6,143 nt of DNA, from NCBI GenBank assembly GCA_018396795.1, contig JAGTRH010000087.1, forward strand, positions 1-6,143, given 5' to 3'. Below the pieces are notes generated by a model. The model was not told where the DNA came from and made no database searches. It was given only the letters and a program-made list of their open reading frames with translations. Source of the stretch: Candidatus Bathyarchaeota archaeon. Lineage in GTDB: Archaea > Thermoproteota > Bathyarchaeia > Bathyarchaeales > B26-1. The position numbers and the translations under genes were made by a program. This document shows positions 1 to 5,144 of this stretch, piece by piece; position 1 is the stretch's first letter, and each line of letters opens with the position of its first letter.

Positions 1-375
1 TGGGTCATCTGGCGCTTTATGATAAGAAACCAAGCTTTGACTAAACTCGGGGGAAATAACCATAACTGCTTGAACTTTACCCTGAGAAAGGTCAATTTGA
101 GCCGTTTGGTTATCAAAGTAAACTTGAATACTCAGTATTTTTGTGGCAGACAGCGCCTCAAGAAAAGATTGTGTGAAGTTTGCCATGTTTTCTTTGTCCA
201 AATTGACCACACCTATAGAGTAGGCGGGTTGCGTACCTCCTAAACCGCCGAATGCAACGCCGAAGGTTAACACGAAAACCGCCGGAAAAAGGAATATCAT
301 GAAGAGCACAGCCAACTCTCGGAATGTCCTCTTTAATTCTTTATTGATTAAGGCTACAACTCGCTGAGGCTTCAT
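1..375 (-). CDS. ABC-2 type transporter permease, N-terminal part (cut by window edge)
   Basis: This is the membrane subunit of an ABC exporter, and it most likely pairs with the ATPase encoded just upstream. Only the first 125 codons are visible; the frame is open to position 1. After a short amphipathic start (MKPQRVVALINKELKR) there is one hydrophobic segment at about residues 21-44, containing the run LFMIFLFPAVFVL. A soluble stretch follows (about 50-125, beginning TQPAYSIGVVNLD). One N-terminal membrane helix followed by a large external domain is the usual layout of the ABC2_membrane_3/DrrB-like permeases; the remaining helices would lie beyond the window. The ATG at 375 is one base after the ATPase stop and is preceded by a strong GGAGGAG ribosome binding site inside the end of the ATPase gene, so translation is probably coupled. 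The substrate cannot be deduced. Confidence 0.88.
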   Translation of the reverse strand, partial: MKPQRVVALINKELKRTFRELAVLFMIFLFPAVFVLTFGVAFGGLGGTQPAYSIGVVNLDKENMANFTQSFLEALSATKILSIQVYFDNQTAQIDLSQGKVQAVMVISPEFSQSLVSYHKAPDDP

Positions 376-376
376 C

Positions 377-1123
377 TTAGATCTCCTCCCTTATCTTTCG
401 TCCGGTTAACTTAATGAAAACCTCTTCCAAATTCTTGACTTCGTTTTTTGAAGTCAATTCTCTTGGGGAACCAAGGGCTATAAGCCTTCCATAATCAATT
501 ATGCCGACGCGATCACAAAGCGCTTCAGCTTCCTCCATGTAATGGGTAGTTAAAAAGATGGTTTTTCCATCATTTTTCAGTTCCCTCATAAAATCCCAGA
601 CGGCACGGCGCGACTGGGGATCCATCCCCACAGTAGGTTCGTCTAGGAATATAATTTCCGGATCATGAATTAACGCTAGGATGAGGCTTAGTCGGCGTTT
701 CATGCCGCCACTATATTTTTCAACTCTTCTTTTTGCATCTTGAGTGAGCCCCATTCTTTCAAGAAGCATTTCTCTTCTTTTATTAAGCGTACTTTTGTCA
801 AGGGCATATAGATTTCCGAAAAGCTCCACATTTTCTGCGCCTGTTAAATAAGGATAGATTGCAGTTTCCTGAGGGCAGACGCCTATTAGCCCTCTAACTT
901 TCGCATTCTCTTCCTGCACATCGTAACCGCCTACGATGGCACAACCGCTTGTAGGCTTTAAAAGCCCGCAAAGAATATTCACAGTTGTCGTTTTACCCGC
1001 GCCATTCGGTCCAAGAAGACCGAAAAGTTCCCCCTTCTCCACACATAAACTGACACCATTAACGGCGACAATATTTTCAAACCTTTTAACGATATTATCC
1101 ATTAAAATTGCCATTTCGCTCAT
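377..1123 (-). CDS. ABC transporter ATP-binding protein (DrrA/CcmA-type exporter ATPase)
   Basis: This is a complete 248-residue nucleotide-binding subunit that would power the adjacent permease at the cytoplasmic face of the membrane. All catalytic motifs are present in order: Walker A GPNGAGKT (38-45), Q-loop Gln85 in VCPQE, signature YSGGM (137-141), Walker B IIFLDE (157-162, catalytic Glu162), D-loop around Met167-Asp168, and switch His194 in TTHYMEEAE. The C-terminal NLEEVFIKLTG (231-241) is typical of the daunorubicin/multidrug (DrrA, CcmA) and ABC-2 branch. The signature has YSGGM where the textbook has LSGGQ, a common variant in this branch. The start at ATG 1123 is the first after an in-frame stop at 1142-1144; ATG 1114 (Met4) is an alternative. 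A promoter with palindromes lies directly upstream. The ATPase assignment is firm; the exported substrate is unknown. Confidence 0.95.
   Translation of the reverse strand: MSEMAILMDNIVKRFENIVAVNGVSLCVEKGELFGLLGPNGAGKTTTVNILCGLLKPTSGCAIVGGYDVQEENAKVRGLIGVCPQETAIYPYLTGAENVELFGNLYALDKSTLNKRREMLLERMGLTQDAKRRVEKYSGGMKRRLSLILALIHDPEIIFLDEPTVGMDPQSRRAVWDFMRELKNDGKTIFLTTHYMEEAEALCDRVGIIDYGRLIALGSPRELTSKNEVKNLEEVFIKLTGRKIREEI
383..389 (-). promoter_or_regulatory. Ribosome binding site of the ABC permease
   Basis: On the minus strand GGAGGAG is read here, with 7 bases between it and the permease ATG at 375. It lies within the last codons of the ATPase gene. This fixes the permease start and supports coupled translation of the two subunits. 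Confidence 0.75.
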
Positions 1124-1130
1124 GATACCG

Positions 1131-1151
1131 GCATCTCTACCTTAGAGATGC
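1131..1151. repeat. Perfect inverted repeat, 9-bp arms with 3-bp spacer, in the ABC operon leader
   Basis: The arm GCATCTCTA (1131-1139) and its exact complement TAGAGATGC (1143-1151) flank the spacer CCT. The element ends 7 bases before the ATPase start at 1123. The transcription start predicted from the TATA-like box near 1170-1176 falls at about 1146-1151, the promoter-proximal edge of this repeat. It could be a repressor operator in the DNA. As RNA it could be a hairpin at the very 5' end of the message, which would enclose the only SD-like purine run (AGGTAGAG). Regulation is an inference; the symmetry is read directly. Confidence 0.7.
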
Positions 1152-1169
1152 AATATAACATACGGCAGC

Positions 1170-1179
1170 ATATAAGCTT
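1170..1179 (-). promoter_or_regulatory. Candidate archaeal BRE/TATA promoter of the ABC operon
   Basis: Read on the minus strand the sequence is AAAGCTTATATG: a purine-rich BRE-like AAAG followed by a TTATAT box. It lies about 50 bases upstream of the ATPase start. A start point some 22-27 bases downstream of the box would give a leader of about 25 bases. A second AT-rich stretch (TTATATT at about 1153-1159) is an alternative box. This is a motif match only. Confidence 0.45.
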
Positions 1180-1180
1180 T

Positions 1181-1203
1181 ATGAGCGTCAATTAAACGCT
1201 TAT
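1181..1203. repeat. Imperfect inverted repeat upstream of the ABC operon TATA box
   Basis: The arms ATGAGCGT (1181-1188) and ACGCTTAT (1196-1203) pair at 7 of 8 positions around the 7-base spacer CAATTAA. Total length is 23 bp, a size compatible with a dimeric helix-turn-helix protein. It sits directly upstream of the BRE/TATA-like element, so with the repeat at 1131-1151 the promoter has a palindrome on each side. Its sequence differs from the other palindrome. A regulatory role is an inference. Confidence 0.45.
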
Positions 1204-1270
1204 GTGAGTCTTATCCATAATTTAGATGAGGGTTGAAGCATTAAAGAATGTAGGGGAATAAAAAATTACT

Positions 1271-1280
1271 TTTTTATAAT
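1271..1280 (+). promoter_or_regulatory. Candidate TATA box ahead of the small ORF / methyltransferase
   Basis: TTTTTATAAT resembles an archaeal TATA box. A start point about 25 bases downstream (near 1300) would precede the GAGG at 1313-1316 and the ATG at 1324. It could drive the small ORF and, by read-through, the methyltransferase. This is a motif match in an AT-rich region, so it is weak evidence. Confidence 0.3.
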
Positions 1281-1323
1281 ATGAAGATCCAATGCCTGAC
1301 AGAGGAATATTTGAGGACTAATA

Positions 1324-1455
1324 ATGCTTTGTAGGCCACATAACATTCAAATATCAACGGGAAGAATACGATTTACATCATCTCCGCCGGTGCGCCGAGA
1401 TTATAATGGAGGAATTGTAAACGCGCCGTACGTGGAAGGCATAGAAATAATATAA
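1324..1455 (+). CDS. Possible small protein, 43 residues, unrecognised
   Basis: An ATG at 1324 opens a 43-codon frame ending at TAA 1453-1455. In its favour, a GAGG ribosome-binding-like site (1313-1316) lies 7 bases upstream, an AT-rich promoter-like box lies at about 1271-1280, and local G+C rises inside the frame. The peptide begins MLCRPHNIQISTGRIRF and ends IVNAPYVEGIEII. It has no membrane helix, signal peptide or cysteine-pair motif, and I recognise no family. It would be transcribed in the same direction as the methyltransferase, whose proposed start is 34 bases after this stop. It could equally be a chance ORF or a remnant of a decayed gene; no function is proposed. Confidence 0.25.
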   Translation: MLCRPHNIQISTGRIRFTSSPPVRRDYNGGIVNAPYVEGIEII

Positions 1456-1456
1456 A
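1448..1456 (+). promoter_or_regulatory. Candidate TATA box immediately upstream of the methyltransferase
   Basis: The run TAATATAAA, preceded by AGAAA, fits a BRE/TATA layout. A start point about 25 bases on (near 1478-1482) would leave a leader of only about 10 bases before the TTG at 1490, so a nearly leaderless message. That suits the lack of a well-placed ribosome binding site for that start. Confidence 0.35.
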
Positions 1457-1489
1457 TGGCGAACTTGAGGGATTATTTGGTGATCTCTC

Positions 1490-2245
1490 TTGAGACGGGG
1501 AAAAGAAGGAAACAGTTGCTTAAACAATCTACTTCCACCATATTTTAGATCTGATTATAAAAGTATAAACTGGAAAAAGGACTGGGATACGATTATGCGC
1601 AAGATTTCTATGATCGAGAGGTGTTTGCCCGTTAGCAGCGTCATAGATTTCGGAGGGATGTGGGAAGTAGATGGCCTATATTCCAGAGTATGCGTGGAGA
1701 AATTTAATATACCTAAAGTTACAATGATAGATAAGTTCGAATCGGAAAATTGGGTTCAAAATACGCGTTTAAGAGCCAATATAGATTTCCGAAAAGGAGA
1801 TTTTTCAGATGAAAGTTTCATGGGGGGTTTGAAGAATCATTATGATCTTGCTTTAGCCTATGATGTTCTGCCCCACCAGAGAGACCCGATACATACATTA
1901 TCTCTTATGTTATCTAAAGCTGAAAGATTCTTTTTAATTTCACAGGCTATACTTCCAGAAAAAATTATGCCATTCCGTAATTGTCTCGTCTTGCTTTCAG
2001 GTTCAAGAGCCAATCGCCTCATCCCATTTCATGAGAAATGGACTAGAGAAATAAATTATTGGGCAAATTTTTCGGATGCAACCATAATGGACAGCGAGCA
2101 CTGGTTGTGGGGCATGACGCCATCGTTTATAGAAAGCCTAATGACCAGTTTCGGCTGGAGAGTTATCTATAGAGAGTCTTGGCGCGGATGGCTGCCTAAA
2201 TCATCAAAGTGGGAACTATGCGGTTTAATCTTCGCTAGGGCCTAG
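1490..2245 (+). CDS. Class I SAM-dependent methyltransferase-like protein
   Basis: This 251-residue protein has the outline of a Rossmann-fold methyltransferase acting on an unknown substrate. Visible elements are a first strand and loop VIDFGGMWEVDG (51-62, in place of GxGxG), an acidic residue ending the second strand in VTMIDKF (Asp81), RKGDF (101-105) as a motif III-like acid, and YDLALAYDVLPH (118-129) as motif IV. These are followed by a helix, a strand (RFFLISQAIL, 146-155) and a C-terminal part rich in Trp. HWLWGMTPSFIESLMTSFGW (204-223) resembles the helix in methyltransferases where a late substrate-side region precedes the last strands. The TTG at 1490 is the only usual start between the in-frame stop at 1481-1483 and Met36 (ATG 1595). 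Starting at Met36 would leave little before the first strand, so I prefer TTG. It is a lone gene, convergent with the DUF362 gene. Confidence 0.7.
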   Translation: MRRGKEGNSCLNNLLPPYFRSDYKSINWKKDWDTIMRKISMIERCLPVSSVIDFGGMWEVDGLYSRVCVEKFNIPKVTMIDKFESENWVQNTRLRANIDFRKGDFSDESFMGGLKNHYDLALAYDVLPHQRDPIHTLSLMLSKAERFFLISQAILPEKIMPFRNCLVLLSGSRANRLIPFHEKWTREINYWANFSDATIMDSEHWLWGMTPSFIESLMTSFGWRVIYRESWRGWLPKSSKWELCGLIFARA

Positions 2246-2263
2246 TTAACTTACGCTGAAGAT

Positions 2264-2275
2264 CTTATTTTATTA
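2264..2275 (+). terminator. Weak T-rich stretch after the methyltransferase
   Basis: CTTATTTTATTA lies about 20 bases after the methyltransferase stop. Archaeal transcripts often end at T-runs, but this one is short and interrupted, and no stable hairpin precedes it. The gap between the convergent genes is only 48 bases, so termination of each probably reaches into the other gene. Confidence 0.2.
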
Positions 2276-2293
2276 AGCGAGCTAGGGATGAAA

Positions 2294-3820
2294 TTAGGTT
2301 CTCTCCAGCTGAAGTACATAAATGTTCATATAGTCCTCATCAACCGTTGCCTGGTATCCGGCACCTTTGATCTCTCCCATAGAAAGTCTAAGCCAGTTGC
2401 CGAACGATCCTGATTCAGTGTTATCGGGATCAATTGAGTTTAGTCCCCTGAAGCCTTTTTGCTTCGCCACCTCCAGAAGTATGCGCTTTGCAGCCCAGTA
2501 ATCTAGGGCAACAGGATCAGTGCTCGCGGCTATAATGCTAACCCTGACTGCTTCATTATAGGACGTGCTTGGCCCGCCGCGCGGCACAGCGTTAACCCAT
2601 ATCGCATCAATTATGTTCAACGTTGGGAACCTTGTCTCAACCATCATGGTTCCCATCCCACCATTGCCTACAGTGTTATGCGCTCTAGCACCGAAGGAGG
2701 CTGTTAGCTTATCCGAGACAACGCCCATATAATGCTTCACGCATGCTGTAACACCATATATGCTATGGGTCTTCAAAACTGGAAAATTAATCACCTTAAG
2801 CTTATCGCCATAGTATATTTTGTTCTTAGGGTCCCATAAGCCATATTTGAAGCTTATGTATGTGCCAAACGTCGTTCTGAATTTTGGGTATGAGATCATT
2901 ATTCCAGTTCTAGGGTTTCTAGTTGTGTTAACGATGTAGCCGTCCTCTAGATCACCCTCAAAATATTCATCCACATACTTCGTGGTTATCCTATCCCATA
3001 AGTAGGCGGAAACCCTATAACCTCTGCTGGCGAAGAACTCTACAACGCTCTGAATTGATTGTGAGATATTTTCAGCGTTATTTCTGCTCCAGCTGAAGCT
3101 TCCGCCTGAACCAGCTGAACCATATTGCGCCTGCCCATTATCGGCTACAACTATCTCGCCAGCAAAGCCATCCGGATGCGCAAGTATTGCTTGGATGAGC
3201 GCCTTGACAAGATCGGTGTTTGTTCCTCCCCTCTCATCCCACTGACTGTTTACCTTTATTATTACAACATCATCTCTGTCAATTAGTCCATTTGGACCCT
3301 TATTTCTTCCATATTCATGGGACTTATAGAAAGGTAGATCGTGCTCACCCATCAAATCGATCAATCTTAAGATTCCATCGTCATTACCCCTAGCGCCGTT
3401 TACGACGAAGATGCTTGAAGAAGGTTCAAATTTAGCCAATTTCTCCGTTATTGTTAGCCCTATTTCTTGCGTTTCCCTCCATCTGGTCATTTCATACATG
3501 CCCCATAATGCTGATAAACCGCCAACTGTGAGGAGCGTAACCAATATTAGAAGAGTTTTCCTTCTTAAATTGATTCTTCTAAAGGATTTCCGACGTATGA
3601 AATGTAGAAGCGGGATAGCATATATTGTCAGCCAAAGATAACTGTTTGCTAATGCAGCCCTTTGGCACGGATAGGTTATTCTTGAGGGTTTTGTTCCCGT
3701 TCTGAAAATGAACCATAAGAAACTTGTTAATCCTATAACAAATGGACTGTAATATAGCCTACATAGACTTTTATGTAGCGGAAGGAACTTCTTAAGCAGC
3801 CTTGAAACAAACATTTTCAT
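2294..3820 (-). CDS. Membrane-anchored DUF362 domain protein
   Basis: A 508-residue protein with three hydrophobic segments at about 22-39, 57-75 and 88-108, then a large DUF362-type domain (about 135-505). The positive stretches before segment 1 (KKFLPLHK) and between segments 2 and 3 (RRKSFRRINLRRK) predict that both the RITYPCQ loop (47-53) and the whole DUF362 domain face outward. DUF362 signs are DDVVIIKVNSQW (183-194) followed by RGGTNTDL (197-204), FPVLKTH (346-352), CVKHYMG (360-366) and STDPVALD (433-440). The YPCQ segment ahead of the domain is one I recall from other members. The ferredoxin-like cysteine clusters found in some DUF362 proteins are absent. Its biochemical role is unknown. 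The ATG at 3820 is preceded by AAAGGG; Met3 (3814) is an alternative. It is divergent from mre11, with no evident link. Confidence 0.82.
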   Translation of the reverse strand: MKMFVSRLLKKFLPLHKSLCRLYYSPFVIGLTSFLWFIFRTGTKPSRITYPCQRAALANSYLWLTIYAIPLLHFIRRKSFRRINLRRKTLLILVTLLTVGGLSALWGMYEMTRWRETQEIGLTITEKLAKFEPSSSIFVVNGARGNDDGILRLIDLMGEHDLPFYKSHEYGRNKGPNGLIDRDDVVIIKVNSQWDERGGTNTDLVKALIQAILAHPDGFAGEIVVADNGQAQYGSAGSGGSFSWSRNNAENISQSIQSVVEFFASRGYRVSAYLWDRITTKYVDEYFEGDLEDGYIVNTTRNPRTGIMISYPKFRTTFGTYISFKYGLWDPKNKIYYGDKLKVINFPVLKTHSIYGVTACVKHYMGVVSDKLTASFGARAHNTVGNGGMGTMMVETRFPTLNIIDAIWVNAVPRGGPSTSYNEAVRVSIIAASTDPVALDYWAAKRILLEVAKQKGFRGLNSIDPDNTESGSFGNWLRLSMGEIKGAGYQATVDEDYMNIYVLQLERT

Positions 3821-3941
3821 GTTTACCCTTTCACAATTAAATCAATATTTTTTATCATACCACTCAATAAAGGTTTTGTCTCCTCTACGTGAAACTTAAT
3901 TAATTGAATAGATACAAAAAATTTAGGGGTGCAAGTTTAGA
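3821..3941. promoter_or_regulatory. Divergent promoter region between the DUF362 gene and mre11
   Basis: This AT-rich 121-bp gap must carry promoters in both directions. For mre11, GAAAC followed by TTAATTAA (3896-3903) is a reasonable BRE/TATA match that would put transcription start near 3922-3928, a leader under 20 bases. For the DUF362 gene, the minus strand offers CCTTTATTG (about 3866-3874) and GATAAAAAATATT (about 3844-3856). The assignments are by motif and spacing only. Confidence 0.4.
3925..3930 (+). promoter_or_regulatory. Ribosome binding site deciding the mre11 TTG start
   Basis: AGGGGT lies 11 bases before the TTG at 3942. An in-frame stop (TAG, 3924-3926) overlaps it, so no start further upstream is possible, and the conserved first motif of Mre11 begins only 8 residues after this TTG. 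Together these make TTG 3942 the start despite the rare codon. Confidence 0.55.
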
Positions 3942-5144
3942 TTGAGCCGCTTCAGCTTTGTCCATGTAGCTGACGCCCATTTAGGCTATGAACAGTATAA
4001 TCTCAGCGAGAGGCGCGAGGATTTCGATAAGGCTTTTACGGAGGTTGTTGATAAAACCATCGAGCTAAAACCCAACTTCATGATAATAGCAGGAGACCTA
4101 TTCCACCATGCCCGTCCGTTAAACATAACGCTGGAAAGGGCGATAAGAAACTTTAGAAGGCTAAGGGATGCTGGCATACCTTCGCTTATTGTAGACGGTT
4201 CCCACGATGCAGCTCCGAATATTGTGACCGGAACGATTCTTAATCCACTGGACAGCGCTGGGCTAATTTATTATTTACCGAGACATGAGAATGCCTGCTG
4301 GAAAAGCGACTACTGTTATGTCTACGGCATCCCAAGCTTTAGGACTAGAGATAAGGCTGAAAGGCAATTGCCAACCTTCTACGAACTTAATAGACCCATG
4401 CCGCTTAAAGAGACCTTCAACATATTCGTCTTCCACATGGCTTTAGAGATTCCAGAATTGGCTAACATTTATCCTAAAATTGCAGCTGAAGCCCCGCCAA
4501 GTCTCATACCGGATGGTTTCAACTATTATGCTGGGGGACATGTGCATGCGTCTATGCAGGTGCCCTTCAGGGGCGGAACGCTGGTTTACAGCGGTCCAAC
4601 TGAAACCGTTAGCTATGAGGATGCATATGTTGAGAAGGGGTTCAACTATGTGGAAGTTGATCAGAATGGTGATGTAAAGATAAGCCGGATAAAATTGGAT
4701 AGCCCACGGAAATTTAAACTTGTGGATAGAGACTTCAGCGGTTTAACACCGCAGGAAATATCCGATTTAGCTGCAAAACTTATTATCGAGGCTGACGAAG
4801 AAGGCGCCGTTATAGTTCCAGTTTTAAGAGGCATCCTCCCGGCTGAATCGTCCAGAAGGGAGATCGACCTAGCGAGGATAAGGGACTCTGCTAAGAGGGC
4901 TCTCACCGTGCATCCGGTTGTGCTCCTAAGGGAGATGGATCTCCCGGAGGAAACAGTTAAAAGCATATTTAGCGGTGAGATGGAGGATTTGAAGCTTAAA
5001 TCCTATGAGTATTTTCTTCAATTCTTCTCTCAGCGTTACGGTCAAGAAGAAGCTGAGAGGAAAGCCCGGATGGCCCTAGATATCATGCAGTTTCTGGTTA
5101 AGGGCGATGAGGGCATGGTTAAGAGGATGCTGGAGGGCTTATAG
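3942..5144 (+). CDS. mre11: DNA double-strand break repair nuclease Mre11
   Basis: This is the Mn-dependent nuclease subunit of the Mre11-Rad50 complex, which trims DNA ends at double-strand breaks before recombination. The phosphoesterase motifs run in order across the 400 residues: VADAHLG (9-15, Asp11 and His13), AGDLFH (50-55, Asp52), DGSHDA (85-90, His88), FHM (164-166, His165) and GGHVHAS (198-204, His200 and His202). The third motif has Ser87 where most family members have Asn (GNHD), a metal ligand in structurally known Mre11. A capping-type domain follows (about 250-345). Then come C-terminal helices (about 347-398, from LKLKSYEYFLQFF to GDEGMVKRML) in the place where Mre11 binds the base of the Rad50 coiled coil. 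rad50 follows with no gap. The start is TTG. Length is normal for archaea. Confidence 0.95.
   Translation: MSRFSFVHVADAHLGYEQYNLSERREDFDKAFTEVVDKTIELKPNFMIIAGDLFHHARPLNITLERAIRNFRRLRDAGIPSLIVDGSHDAAPNIVTGTILNPLDSAGLIYYLPRHENACWKSDYCYVYGIPSFRTRDKAERQLPTFYELNRPMPLKETFNIFVFHMALEIPELANIYPKIAAEAPPSLIPDGFNYYAGGHVHASMQVPFRGGTLVYSGPTETVSYEDAYVEKGFNYVEVDQNGDVKISRIKLDSPRKFKLVDRDFSGLTPQEISDLAAKLIIEADEEGAVIVPVLRGILPAESSRREIDLARIRDSAKRALTVHPVVLLREMDLPEETVKSIFSGEMEDLKLKSYEYFLQFFSQRYGQEEAERKARMALDIMQFLVKGDEGMVKRMLEGL
5132..5137 (+). promoter_or_regulatory. Ribosome binding site of rad50 inside the end of mre11
   Basis: GGAGGG is followed by 7 bases and then the rad50 ATG at 5145. The mre11 stop TAG (5142-5144) touches that ATG directly, so the two partners of the complex are probably translated in a coupled way. 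Confidence 0.75.

Larger units (their letters stand above)
1124..1489. other. 366-bp divergent intergenic region
   Basis: The region separates the minus-strand ABC operon from the plus-strand methyltransferase gene. Its left part (1131-1203) holds the ABC promoter and two inverted repeats. Its middle has an AT-rich plus-strand box at about 1271-1280 and a candidate 43-codon ORF (1324-1455). Positions 1381-1440 are clearly more GC-rich than the surroundings. Its right end has a TATA-like run at about 1448-1456 just ahead of the methyltransferase. I see no tRNA, CRISPR repeat or transposon end in it. Confidence 0.6.

Noticed and set aside
19..243. Plus-strand ORF of 74 codons
   Set aside because: It lies antisense to the ABC permease, whose minus-strand frame shows a clear membrane helix and an operon context; the plus-strand peptide resembles nothing.
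936..1145. Plus-strand ORF of 69 codons
   Set aside because: It is antisense to the Walker A region of the ABC ATPase; a shadow of a strongly conserved gene.
1381..1400. GC-rich imperfect palindrome (TCTC-C-GC ... GC-C-GAGA)
   Set aside because: Only six of seven arm positions pair across a short six-base centre, and it falls inside the candidate small ORF; not convincing as a separate element.
1406..1420. Strong GGAGG followed by TTG in the intergenic region
   Set aside because: The TTG is followed at once by TAA, and the overlapping ATG frame encodes only four residues, so it cannot be a gene start; it may be chance.
3411..3641. Plus-strand ORF of 76 codons
   Set aside because: It is antisense to the membrane-segment part of the DUF362 gene and has no protein-like features.
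2294..3820. DUF362 protein as an iron-sulfur protein
   Set aside because: Some DUF362 proteins carry ferredoxin clusters, but this one shows no CxxCxxC motif and its cysteines are few and scattered.
3896..3903. Palindrome TTAATTAA as an operator
   Set aside because: It is short, low-complexity and AT-rich, and is better explained as part of the TATA box for mre11.
4480..4966. Extra ORFs on both strands inside mre11
   Set aside because: They overlap the well-conserved Mre11 frame and have no start signals or recognisable motifs.
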